A stretch of DNA of 22,826 bases from Bacteroidota bacterium (lineage in GTDB: Bacteria > Bacteroidota > Bacteroidia > Flavobacteriales > Weeksellaceae). The notes beneath the pieces were generated by a model. That model made no database searches and was not told where the DNA came from. It worked only from the letters and a program-made list of their open reading frames with translations. The position numbers and the translations under genes are program-made. The stretch is taken from positions 1 to 22,826 of the forward strand of contig JAEZYN010000049.1 of the NCBI GenBank assembly GCA_023419095.1. The letters are read 5' to 3'. Shown here one piece after another: positions 1 through 8,293 of this stretch (its first letter is position 1; the number at the start of each line of letters is the position of its first letter).

Positions 1-1496
1 GGTCTAGGGTCATTTTGCGTGTAGGTAATCGCCTGGAAGTTATTGTAAGTATGATCCTGATACTCCATTCCCAAGTAAGCCTGTACGTTATGGCGACCAT
101 TGAAGATATTTCGGTAACCTAACGTGTTTGACCAGTTCCAGTCGAAAATTGTAGTGCGGAAATCACCAAGGAAACCTTGGGTGTCTGTCATGATCGTATA
201 CACAGGATGCCCTGCAAGGACGTTCTGTCTTTCCGTCATGAACTGGGCCTGCATACCGTACAGTGAATTGAAGTAGAAGTTCTTGATGAACTGATAATCC
301 ATATTCGCTGAACCGATGATGGTGTTGATCGTAGATTTCTGGCTGGTCTCATCCAGAATGGAAACCGGGTTGAAACCTGGTGTTGGTGAACCTTCACCCA
401 GATCCTGATTATAGTCACCGTTCTCAAGATAAATAGGTCTCAGTGGAGAAATCATGATCGATGATGTAACCGGGTTTGCCGATGCACGTCCACCAAAATA
501 GGTTTGTCTTTTGATATTTGAATAATTGAGGTTTACCCCAAATTTCAGTTTATCAGATGCTTTGTGATCTACGGCAGTATTTACACTTATTCTGTCAAAG
601 TTTGATGTTTTGATCAGTGGGCTGTTGTTGTAATACGTTCCACCGATACGGAAAGAGGTATTCTCGCCACCACCTGATGCGGAGAAGTTGTAAGTGTTTA
701 CTACAGATGATGTTCTGTTTACGGCTTTAACCCAATCTGTATTGGTGTTTCCGTCATAATTGCCTTCATAGGTAGGCTCTGAGAGAAAAAAATCTGTAGC
801 CTCCTGGAGTGTAGTAAAGCTCTGGCCCAGAAGGTCCTGGCTATTCCACATCAAAATCCCACCATATTTAATGTATTCGTCAGAAGACATCAGTTTCATC
901 TTGTCGAAGGCGCGGTCTTGTGTTCCGGTTTCGGTAGAGAATTCAAAACGTGTCTTTTGGTTATACTTTCCTTTTTTAGTGGTAATCAGAATCACACCGT
1001 TCGCACCGCGTGAACCGTAAAGTGCAGTAGCCGAAGCGTCTTTCAGCACTGACACATTTTCAATAGCATTCGGATCGATCGCGGAAAGCGGGTTCCATGA
1101 TTCCATCAAGGAAGCGTTATCTGATCCCTTCCCTACAATTACACCATCGATTACGTATAGAGGGTTTGGCGTACCAAGAAGAGAACTTACCCCACGGATG
1201 GTTACCATATTTGATGATCCCGGATCACCACTGGCTGAAGAGAAGTTGAGCCCGGCCACACGGCCGTTCAATACTTCATCCACCGATGAAAATGGTGTGC
1301 TTTCAAAATTAGCCTTGGAAACTACATTATATGCGCCCACTTTCTGAGCCGGATCCAGCTTGATCCCCCCGATCAGTACTACCTCCTGAATTTCTTTAGT
1401 TTTAGTTGCAGTATCTCTGTTTGCCCGCTGCGCATTCAATGCGTGTCCCGCAAAGAAAAGCACGCCGATACTTAAAACTCGTAATTTTACATTCAT
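1..1496 (-). CDS. SusC/RagA-family TonB-dependent outer-membrane receptor, N-terminal half (runs off left edge)
   Basis: My own translation gives about 498 uninterrupted codons from ATG at 1496 to the window edge; the C-terminal half of the barrel is outside. Residues 1-22 are a signal peptide (MNVK, hydrophobic core, cut after LNA). A degenerate TonB-box-like stretch (IQEVVLIGG, about 36-44) follows, then the plug with an IRG motif, VIDGV, and the SusC signature ALYGSRGANGVILITTKKGK near 158-177, then barrel strands. The usual N-terminal CarboxypepD_reg-like domain is absent. By family knowledge it imports a ligand captured by a SusD lipoprotein; that partner would lie to the left. The TonB box departs from the DEVxVVGY form of the two other receptors here. 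The start is supported by the same promoter, GTGTTAA leader and MNVK signal peptide as the other two susC genes. Substrate unknown. Confidence 0.93.
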   Translation of the reverse strand, partial: MNVKLRVLSIGVLFFAGHALNAQRANRDTATKTKEIQEVVLIGGIKLDPAQKVGAYNVVSKANFESTPFSSVDEVLNGRVAGLNFSSASGDPGSSNMVTIRGVSSLLGTPNPLYVIDGVIVGKGSDNASLMESWNPLSAIDPNAIENVSVLKDASATALYGSRGANGVILITTKKGKYNQKTRFEFSTETGTQDRAFDKMKLMSSDEYIKYGGILMWNSQDLLGQSFTTLQEATDFFLSEPTYEGNYDGNTNTDWVKAVNRTSSVVNTYNFSASGGGENTSFRIGGTYYNNSPLIKTSNFDRISVNTAVDHKASDKLKFGVNLNYSNIKRQTYFGGRASANPVTSSIMISPLRPIYLENGDYNQDLGEGSPTPGFNPVSILDETSQKSTINTIIGSANMDYQFIKNFYFNSLYGMQAQFMTERQNVLAGHPVYTIMTDTQGFLGDFRTTIFDWNWSNTLGYRNIFNGRHNVQAYLGMEYQDHTYNNFQAITYTQNDPR

Positions 1497-1523
1497 ATTA
1501 ACACATTTTAATATTTTAATAGG

Positions 1524-1554
1524 CAAATATGTTAATTTATATTAACATAGCCAA
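1524..1554 (-). promoter_or_regulatory. Promoter with overlapping dyad operator of first susC
   Basis: On the minus strand, TTG (1554-1552), a 20-nt spacer and CATATTTG (1531-1524) fit the Bacteroidota consensus TTG-N17-23-TAnnTTTG with one mismatch. Between and overlapping them is ATGTTAA-N6-TTAACAT (1529-1548), which here extends to perfect 9-bp arms with a 4-base loop (1528-1549). The ATG lies 26 nt downstream of the TTTGC. The same layout precedes the other two susC genes. The remaining bases up to the terminator at 1722 show nothing clear except an isolated small dyad at 1587-1601. Confidence 0.75.
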
Positions 1555-1721
1555 AACAAATTTTAGGAAATTGCAATTCTTTTTTTATTCTGGTACAGAA
1601 TGTGTGAACTAATACCCATTTCTTTTACAAAATGGCAACAATACACGTTAGCGCCCGATTTGTCACCTTTTCGCGACTACAAATGACACCTTGATTTCGA
1701 CGAATTACTACAACTTTTAAA

Positions 1722-1752
1722 TAAAAAATGCTCCACCCAAATGGGTGAAGCA
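1722..1752 (-). terminator. Rho-independent terminator after susD (second unit)
   Basis: In minus-strand RNA, UGCUUCACCC and GGGUGGAGCA form a 10-bp stem with a 4-nt loop, followed by six U (1728-1723). The stem is fully paired only as minus-strand RNA, where one position is a U-G wobble; on the plus strand it is a C/A mismatch. This fixes its direction. It lies about 30 nt past the susD stop and closes the second susCD unit before the first susC promoter. Confidence 0.88.
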
Positions 1753-1779
1753 CTTTTATAAATTACAACGTCTAAACTA

Positions 1780-3273
1780 TTAGAAGTTCGGGTTGTTGTT
1801 GATTTCTGCCTGAGGTATATCATACGTCAGTCTATCATCATCAGAGTTGAAACTCTGACCTGCAAAGAACAAGTGGTTCGGACCTCTCTTGATGGTCGCT
1901 TTGTTTCTCTTCATTGCCAGGTAGCTCTTTCCTTCACCCCAAAGTTCAATTCGGGTTTGTAAATAGATCTCGTTTAAGAGCGCTGTACCGGAAAGACCGC
2001 TGATATAAGCTGTATCACCTACTCTGTTTGCCAAGAAATTGCTAAGTACTGTTTTTGCCTGAGCTTCGTTTCCAGACTTCGCAAGCGTCTCAGCTGCAAG
2101 AAGGTGGAATTCATCAACACGCATGAAAACATAATCGGTAAGAATAATGCGCTGACCGCCGATTACTCGTTTCGCATCAAAGAATTTGTTGGCTGGTACT
2201 GCTGGATAATCAAAAGATCCTGCTGCATCTGCCGGAGCAGTAGTGAAGCCGTCAGCTGTTTCATTCACAGATCTGAACTGGTCTCTTCGAATATCATCCG
2301 CCCGCATGGCTTTATAAAGATCCAGGTCAATAGATTTTGCATCACCTACCCATGAGTATGAGTAACTAAAGATGTCCAGCTGACCCCACCAGCTGATCAA
2401 GTCAAGATCATTAGCCAATGTCAGGTCAAAGCCCCACATCCAGCTTGGGTTTTCAATATTATTAAAGCCACCCCCAGTTTGTGTGGTTTCATTAAACACC
2501 AAGTCTGCCGCGATGGTCTTGGGATATTTTGATATCAATTCTAAAGATAATGATGCCGCCTTAGCATTATCACCCATAGCAGCATACGTATAAGCTAAGA
2601 GTCCTTTTGCAACATTCTGGTTGATCACACCTTTATTAGCACGGCCAAAACCATTCAGCAGTGTTATAGCTTCGGTGAGATCTCCTACAATTTGTGCATA
2701 CACTTCAGACTGTAACGCTTTGGGTTTGGAACCCACGCCAGTATCTGTATACAGCGGAATGGCAGGAGCCGCAGGGTCATACTTAGTAGTAAAATACTGC
2801 ATCAGGTAGAAGTACGCATAAGCACGCATGGCTTTAGCCTGACCCATTGATGCCTTATCCTTTGCCGCTTCCGGAGTAAAGTCATTTCCGCCTAATCCCG
2901 CTATAACATCATTTGCAGCGTATGCAATTCTGTAGTAATATCTCCAAGGCATGTAGTTGGAGTTATTGGTAAAATCCGTAGTAGCAGTAAGGTTGGCAAT
3001 GTTTCGGTACCATCCATAAGTTACCCCGCTCAATACCATATCACCAGATAGAAGGTCTGCAGTGAGGTCGTAACCTTTCTGACCGTAGTCATCATGCCCT
3101 GTTGTACCCCCTGTTCCGGTGTTCACCATCATAAGGTAAAGTCCGTTCAGTTTAGCTTGAGCCGAGGGATTTGCCAACGTTTCGGTAGGCTCGCTTTCCA
3201 AAAACTCATCTCTACAAGAAGTAGTAGTGAAGAGTAGTCCCATCATGGAACCTAATATAAGTAGCTTTTTCAT
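1780..3273 (-). CDS. SusD/RagB-family nutrient-binding outer-membrane lipoprotein
   Basis: This 497-residue lipoprotein has a short hydrophobic signal ending TTTSC with the lipidated cysteine at position 20. Acidic residues right after it (CRDE) resemble the surface lipoprotein export signal described in Flavobacteriia. The SusD fold is indicated by the helix QAKAMRAYAYFYLMQYF (about 145-161), the C-terminal ...RIELWGEGKSYLAMKR segment, and the typical ending IPQAEINNNPNF. By family knowledge it sits as a lid on its SusC partner and captures ligand outside the cell. It starts 15 nt after the stop of the susC at 3289-6294 and is followed by a terminator, so the two form a two-gene transcript. 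No substrate can be assigned: no glycan enzyme is nearby. Confidence 0.93.
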   Translation of the reverse strand: MKKLLILGSMMGLLFTTTSCRDEFLESEPTETLANPSAQAKLNGLYLMMVNTGTGGTTGHDDYGQKGYDLTADLLSGDMVLSGVTYGWYRNIANLTATTDFTNNSNYMPWRYYYRIAYAANDVIAGLGGNDFTPEAAKDKASMGQAKAMRAYAYFYLMQYFTTKYDPAAPAIPLYTDTGVGSKPKALQSEVYAQIVGDLTEAITLLNGFGRANKGVINQNVAKGLLAYTYAAMGDNAKAASLSLELISKYPKTIAADLVFNETTQTGGGFNNIENPSWMWGFDLTLANDLDLISWWGQLDIFSYSYSWVGDAKSIDLDLYKAMRADDIRRDQFRSVNETADGFTTAPADAAGSFDYPAVPANKFFDAKRVIGGQRIILTDYVFMRVDEFHLLAAETLAKSGNEAQAKTVLSNFLANRVGDTAYISGLSGTALLNEIYLQTRIELWGEGKSYLAMKRNKATIKRGPNHLFFAGQSFNSDDDRLTYDIPQAEINNNPNF

Positions 3274-3288
3274 TTGTTAATTAAAAAT

Positions 3289-6200
3289 TTAGAAGTTTGT
3301 CTTTACACCAAACGTAATGGTAGAAAGAGGTGAATATCTGTAAGTGTTACTGTTCCCGGTTTCAGATGTTGTAGGGTTGAAACCTTGTCTTTTAGTCTGG
3401 ATCCACAAGTTATCACCTGTAAGTGAAATAGTAAGACCAGAGAGTCCAAGACCTGCAAAGTATTTGTTTGGCATTGTGTAAGCCAATCTTACGTTATTCA
3501 ACACCAGGTAGTCAGACTTTGTAAGGAATCTTGTAGACATACTGTTATAGTTAGTATCTCCCGTACGGTTGCTGGTAAGTCTTGGTACATCTGTAACGTC
3601 ACCCGGGTTCTGCCATCTCTGCATGATATCCTGGTGCCAGTTGTTGTTACCTACCACACTGTTGTGCATCAGTGCTGCATAAGCACCGTCATAAGAATAA
3701 CCACCGATACCATAAAGGAACTGAGCAGATAATGAAACCGCTTTGTAACCTGCATTAACTGAGAAGGCACCTCTAAGGTCAGGAATTGCAGATTTACCTA
3801 CATATTTCTGTGTTGCCTGCGTGTAGTTTTCAGTAGTTGCTTCCAATACTGTTGCTCCCGGATTAGCGGCTAAAAATTCTGTAAGTGATGCGATTTGCTC
3901 ACCAGCATCGAATTTTCCGTTACCGTTGTTATCCGTATAGCTTACGTTCCACATGGCTGCACCCGTTGCAGGGTTCACACCAGCCCACTCTCTCATATAG
4001 AAATCGTAAAGTGAATGACCTACTGATCTACCGAAACCTGACTCAGCTAAGTCAATAATTTTTGGCTGCTGAGTAGAAGGGTCAATTGGCATTCTTGTAA
4101 GTTTGTTATCAAGCCATTCACCGTTAACGGAAAGGTCTAAATAGAAATCTTCCTTGTTGATCACGTGACCTGTCAAAGTAAATTCAACACCCTGGTTCAC
4201 CAAAAGACCATCGTTTACTTTCAGGATTGCGTTACCTGTAGAAGGCGCAAGTCTGTTATCAAAGATAAGATTGTCAGTCGTTTTATGGAAATAATCTACA
4301 GCACCTTCGATGATTCTGTTTTTGAATAAGGTGAATTCTGCACCTGCATCAAACACTTTAGATTTTTCCCATGTAAGATCTGGATATCCGATTCTGTCAA
4401 AAGCCGCAGCCGGGAGACCCATGAAGTTACCAGGGTTGTACACATTGTAACCTGGGTAGTAACCTACACCAGCCTGATCACCTACCGTACCGTAGCTCGC
4501 CTTAAGTTTAAGTCTGTTGAAAACGTTGCTGTCCTGCATGAACGCTTCGCGGTTTACAACCCATCCAAGACCTACGGAATAGAAAGTATCCCATTTGTCA
4601 TTAAGGAATCGTGAAGTACCATCTCTTCTCACACTCGCAGAAAGCAAATATTTACCCTGGAAATCATACATTGCCTGACCAAAGAAACTCTCAAGCGCAT
4701 AGTTGTAAAGATAAGAATATGCCGGGTTCTGGTTGATTGCGTTATTGAATTCACCACCATCCGGAATTATCAAACCATACTTGGAAGCTGAAAGGTAGTT
4801 GTATTTCCAGTCAGTAGTTTCATGTGCAGCAAAAGCCTGTACATTATGATCTCCAAACTTCTTCATGTAACGAAGTAACTGAAGGAAGTTATAAGAGAAC
4901 AATTCTGTACGAACTTTGTACAGCGATCCCAACTGGGAAGCAGAGCTACCGTAGTAAGGGTTGCTGTAATCGTTACGTGAATTGTTATAATACTGACCAC
5001 CGATTCTCGTTTCGAAGCTCAAGTCTTTAGTGATGTCAGCTTTCAGGAAGAAGTTCGCGTTTATTTCGTGCTTCTTTCTGTTATCCAGGTTGTACGTTGC
5101 GTCAGCAATAGAGTTGGTAAGTGCACCGAAACCTCTACCGTTACCGTAATCATACTGGTAGCCACCATAATATGAATCATTTACGAAGCCACCCTGAGCA
5201 TTTCTAAGGAACAATGGATAGATAGAAGGAATGTTATCAACGAACCAGAAGATACTTCCACTGTCTTCAGTCTGGCCGTTTCTGTCTGTATCAGAGAAAG
5301 CATAACCCATGTTGAACTCACCTTTCAACCAAGATTTAGCCTGGTGAGCGATGTTCAAACGTCCGCTATAACGCTCATACTTAGAGTTGATGGTATAACC
5401 TTCATCTTTCAAATAACCGATACCGGTATAGTATGTTGTCTTGCCTTCACCACCGCTGATGCTGAAGTTGGTCTCAGATCTCATTGATGTCTGGAAACCG
5501 TAATCTCTCCAGTCTTCGGGGTTGTATTTTCTGGTAACTCCTTCTCTTACCATGTGAGTTGCAGGGTCAATCAGTTGCGCTGCTGATGCATTCCACATAT
5601 TGTACTGAGGTCTGATACCCTGGTTAGAGAATAATCTTGCATTAGCATACGCTACAGGATCTGCGCTGTTGCTAAGTCTACCCTGGTTGTAAAGCGCTTC
5701 CCAAGAAAGCCCAATATATTGTTCCGGGCTGCGGATTACGTCATAACGCGGGATCAAAGGCGCGTTGAAACCAATTCTAGTGTCGATGGTTACCACATCT
5801 CTACCAGCTCTACCTTTTTTAGTCTGAATCAATACAACACCGTTCGCACCTCTGGAACCGTAAATCGCGGTTGCAGTAGCGTCTTTAAGAACAGTCATGT
5901 TTTCGATGTCGTCTGGGTTGATCGCCGATACGTTACCTGCAAACGGAATTCCGTCTAAAACATAAAGCGGCTCTCTGTTTCCACTTACCGATCCGAAACC
6001 TCTAATTCTGATTGAAGGCTCAGAACCCGGCTGTCCGGAAGTAGTAATAACACGTACACCAGCGGCTTCACCAGTAAGCGCCTGTGCAACGTTCGATACA
6101 TTTTTCTTAGCAATATTCTCACTGCCAACTTTGGAAACCGATCCAGTGTAATCTTCTTTCTTCACTGCGGTATAACCAACAATCACCACTTCATCTACTT

Positions 6201-6294
6201 CAACAGTTCTTGTTGAGTCAGTCTGAGCATATGCCATTCCTCCTCCTAAAAAGAAGATAACACCTGCTCCGAGTGCTTTTAATTTCACATTCAT
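3289..6294 (-). CDS. SusC/RagA-family TonB-dependent outer-membrane receptor
   Basis: This complete receptor has 1001 residues. The signal peptide is residues 1-23 (cut AYA-Q). The TonB box VDEVVIVGY (33-41) follows almost directly, so the usual CarboxypepD_reg-like N-terminal extension is missing. Plug motifs are RIRG (96-99), LDGIP (113-117) and the SusC signature AIYGSRGANGVVLI near 143-156. The rest is a long beta-barrel ending in ...FGVKTNF, with the terminal aromatic residue expected for BAM recognition. It is co-transcribed with the downstream susD (gap 15 nt) and has its own promoter and dyad upstream. By family knowledge it is the TonB-energised channel of a SusCD import complex. The start at 6294 is supported by the signal peptide and by its fixed distance to the promoter elements. 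The ligand is unknown. Confidence 0.95.
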   Translation of the reverse strand: MNVKLKALGAGVIFFLGGGMAYAQTDSTRTVEVDEVVIVGYTAVKKEDYTGSVSKVGSENIAKKNVSNVAQALTGEAAGVRVITTSGQPGSEPSIRIRGFGSVSGNREPLYVLDGIPFAGNVSAINPDDIENMTVLKDATATAIYGSRGANGVVLIQTKKGRAGRDVVTIDTRIGFNAPLIPRYDVIRSPEQYIGLSWEALYNQGRLSNSADPVAYANARLFSNQGIRPQYNMWNASAAQLIDPATHMVREGVTRKYNPEDWRDYGFQTSMRSETNFSISGGEGKTTYYTGIGYLKDEGYTINSKYERYSGRLNIAHQAKSWLKGEFNMGYAFSDTDRNGQTEDSGSIFWFVDNIPSIYPLFLRNAQGGFVNDSYYGGYQYDYGNGRGFGALTNSIADATYNLDNRKKHEINANFFLKADITKDLSFETRIGGQYYNNSRNDYSNPYYGSSASQLGSLYKVRTELFSYNFLQLLRYMKKFGDHNVQAFAAHETTDWKYNYLSASKYGLIIPDGGEFNNAINQNPAYSYLYNYALESFFGQAMYDFQGKYLLSASVRRDGTSRFLNDKWDTFYSVGLGWVVNREAFMQDSNVFNRLKLKASYGTVGDQAGVGYYPGYNVYNPGNFMGLPAAAFDRIGYPDLTWEKSKVFDAGAEFTLFKNRIIEGAVDYFHKTTDNLIFDNRLAPSTGNAILKVNDGLLVNQGVEFTLTGHVINKEDFYLDLSVNGEWLDNKLTRMPIDPSTQQPKIIDLAESGFGRSVGHSLYDFYMREWAGVNPATGAAMWNVSYTDNNGNGKFDAGEQIASLTEFLAANPGATVLEATTENYTQATQKYVGKSAIPDLRGAFSVNAGYKAVSLSAQFLYGIGGYSYDGAYAALMHNSVVGNNNWHQDIMQRWQNPGDVTDVPRLTSNRTGDTNYNSMSTRFLTKSDYLVLNNVRLAYTMPNKYFAGLGLSGLTISLTGDNLWIQTKRQGFNPTTSETGNSNTYRYSPLSTITFGVKTNF

Positions 6295-6321
6295 CTTAAC
6301 ACATTTTTTTTAAATTGAGCG

Positions 6322-6352
6322 CAAATATGTTAATTATATTTAACATTAACAA
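6322..6352 (-). promoter_or_regulatory. Promoter with overlapping dyad operator of second susC
   Basis: On the minus strand TTG (6352-6350), 20 nt, then CATATTTG (6329-6322). The dyad ATGTTAA-N6-TTAACAT spans 6327-6346 with perfect 7-bp arms and occupies the spacer plus the start of the -7 box. TTTGC ends 26 nt before the ATG, as at the first susC. Placement inside the core promoter would suit a repressor, although a role in activator or sigma-factor recognition is not excluded. Confidence 0.75.
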
Positions 6353-6622
6353 ACCACTTCCGACCGACCCGAATTTCGATGTTTTCGATATTTTAACCAA
6401 TACGCGGGATTAATACCTCATCATAAATAATTGATAACCTTCTTTAGATTACTTCTGTTAAATCTATAAAATCCTTACATTAACTAAAATTTTGATTTTT
6501 TTATAATTTAACATTTCAGCGTGAACACAAGCTACGAATTAGATTAAATTTTAATTATTTTCTTGACTTTAAAATAAAAAGCCGCCAAAATACTTATCGT
6601 TTTTCCTACGATTTTGCTTTTT
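6353..6622. other. AT-rich intergenic stretch without a recognisable gene
   Basis: This lies between the second susC promoter and the terminator of the third susCD unit. It is strongly AT-rich, with no open frame of interest on either strand. The only structure seen is an imperfect stem region at 6576-6622 (AAAAAGC ... GCTTTTT, with an inner ATCGT/ACGAT pairing), which could be a secondary structure just beyond the terminator. No tRNA-like or riboswitch-like fold was recognised. Confidence 0.5.
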
Positions 6623-6657
6623 AAAAAAAATCCGTCCTTTTGTGAAAAAGGACGGAT
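6623..6657 (-). terminator. Strong rho-independent terminator after susD (third unit)
   Basis: Perfect 12-bp stem around TCCGTCCTTTT / AAAAGGACGGA (6630-6641 with 6646-6657) and a 4-nt loop, followed on the minus strand by a run of eight U (6630-6623). It lies about 42 nt beyond the susD stop at 6699 and separates the third unit from the second susC promoter. Confidence 0.93.
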
Positions 6658-6698
6658 CAGCGAAAAATTAACTGAATGAAGTTTTCATTCAAAGGATG

Positions 6699-8279
6699 TT
6701 ACCATCCAGGGTTTTGCTCTGCCTGCAAAATAGGATTGTTGGTAGTGGAGCTTAATGGGAATGGCCACAGCACTCTGAAGTCTTCCTTCGGTATCATGGC
6801 CACACCGTAAGGTCCTGTATATGGCGTACCCAGAGTAAACATAGCTGCAGTAGGCATTGCGTTAGCTACTTTAGCCGGGATTCCTGGCGTTGGCACCAAA
6901 TCGTCATACAGTAATCTGTGAATATCATTCCATCTCATACCTTCGGCTAAAAACTCAATTCGTCTTTCAGTGATGATCGCATCTACCATTTCCGTAGCAT
7001 TTGCGAACGACGCTGCAGTATAAGCTTCAGTTGCCGGTGCAGCCAGTGCGCGGTTTCTAACCTGGTTCAGCTGTGTAAGAGCCGTAGGCAGATTTCCGAG
7101 ACGGGCATTGGCCTCCGCCATACTCAGCACTACCTCAGCATATCTCAGGATAGGGGTTGCATCGGTGAGGTTCGTGATATCTTTGTATTTGTTTGAAAAT
7201 TTCACACCTGACGCTGCGGTTCTCACCATAGTACCTTCTTCGCGACGCTTGTCGGTAGCTGTCCAGCGCGGATTTCTCCAAATAATGGGGCTGATACAAA
7301 CCAGTGAACGGTTATTATACATAGAAGCTAACGCTGCATTTACACCAGGGTTTGTAACTGCCGAGTTTTCTATTGAGAAAATAGACTCTGTGTTGCCATA
7401 GTTGGTGGTGAACGGAGCTGATGGTGCGCCTAAAGAATACCCGGCAGCAAGTTTAGCCCCTTCAGTAAGCACTTTGTTCCAGTCACGCATGTTAAGATAC
7501 ACCCGCACTTTCAGTGCTGCTGCAGCTTCCTTAGATGCTCTTGTGATCTTCATGTTACCTGTACGCGTCGTCTTACTCGGCATCATATTTTCCGCATTGT
7601 TCAGATCTGTTATAATCTTTGCGTAAGCTTCTGCAACCGTTCCACGACCTACCTCTAAAGCCTGATCAATGGTTGCCGGAGAAGTGATTGCAAAATCTCT
7701 GTACGGAACACCTGGATGTGTTGCGCCGGTAGTAAAATTGTATGGTCTTGCAAAGTGCTTAAGCAACTCAAGATGCGCCAAAGCACGGAAAAAATACATC
7801 TCACCTGCGTAGCCATCTTTTACAGCTGCTGTAATCACACCGCTTTCTGCAGCTTTCGCAGCCCCTTCAAGTACAATATTCGCCTTGTTGATCAGTGCAT
7901 AAAGGTTTTCATAATGGTGAACGTTGTTTGCCGTACCCGGATCATAGGTAGCAGTGTAAGTCAACTGATAGAATGTGGCAGTATTCACCATATCCTCTCC
8001 ACGCATATCACCCTGCACGGTATAGGCCGAACCGAAGGCATATCCGCGCGGCGTGTTGGCCGCACCGGGAGCTGTATAGTAAAATCCGTTCTGAGCCGCG
8101 TTGTACACTCCCATTACCGCCAGGTCTACGTTAGCTGCCGTAGAAAATGCCAAGTTCTCATCGATGCTATTAAATGGCTTCAGGTCTATAATCTCATCCC
8201 GTGAACAAGATGTCCCGGCAAAAGCGACCGCTGATAGGGATAGCACCAATCCCAGTTTTTTAATTATATTCTTTTTCAT
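6699..8279 (-). CDS. SusD/RagB-family nutrient-binding outer-membrane lipoprotein
   Basis: This 526-residue lipoprotein has a signal peptide ending AGTSC with lipidated Cys25, followed by SRDE, which again has acidic residues suited to surface export. SusD hallmarks are the GEMYFFRALAHLELLKHF helix (about 159-176), a TPR-like helical core, the segment ERRIEFLAEGMRWNDIHRL toward the C terminus, and the family ending around PILQAEQNPGW. It begins 14 nt after its susC partner and is closed by a strong terminator. By family knowledge it binds substrate on the cell surface and delivers it into the partner barrel. It is clearly diverged from the other SusD of the window, so a different ligand is likely, but none can be named. 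Confidence 0.94.
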   Translation of the reverse strand: MKKNIIKKLGLVLSLSAVAFAGTSCSRDEIIDLKPFNSIDENLAFSTAANVDLAVMGVYNAAQNGFYYTAPGAANTPRGYAFGSAYTVQGDMRGEDMVNTATFYQLTYTATYDPGTANNVHHYENLYALINKANIVLEGAAKAAESGVITAAVKDGYAGEMYFFRALAHLELLKHFARPYNFTTGATHPGVPYRDFAITSPATIDQALEVGRGTVAEAYAKIITDLNNAENMMPSKTTRTGNMKITRASKEAAAALKVRVYLNMRDWNKVLTEGAKLAAGYSLGAPSAPFTTNYGNTESIFSIENSAVTNPGVNAALASMYNNRSLVCISPIIWRNPRWTATDKRREEGTMVRTAASGVKFSNKYKDITNLTDATPILRYAEVVLSMAEANARLGNLPTALTQLNQVRNRALAAPATEAYTAASFANATEMVDAIITERRIEFLAEGMRWNDIHRLLYDDLVPTPGIPAKVANAMPTAAMFTLGTPYTGPYGVAMIPKEDFRVLWPFPLSSTTNNPILQAEQNPGW

Positions 8280-8293
8280 TTTTATTTAAATAT

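Noticed and set aside
1587..1601. Perfect dyad ATTCTG-GTA-CAGAAT upstream of the first susC
   Set aside because: Not found upstream of the other two susC genes, and followed by A rather than U on the relevant strand, so it is neither a shared operator nor a terminator.
6576..6622. Large imperfect hairpin next to the susD terminator
   Set aside because: Pairing needs several bulges and alternative registers. No promoter or covariation can be judged, so it is not called as an RNA gene.
7716..8204. 162-codon open frame antisense to susD
   Set aside because: It mirrors the codon pattern of a clearly real SusD on the other strand; no start context or domain was recognised.
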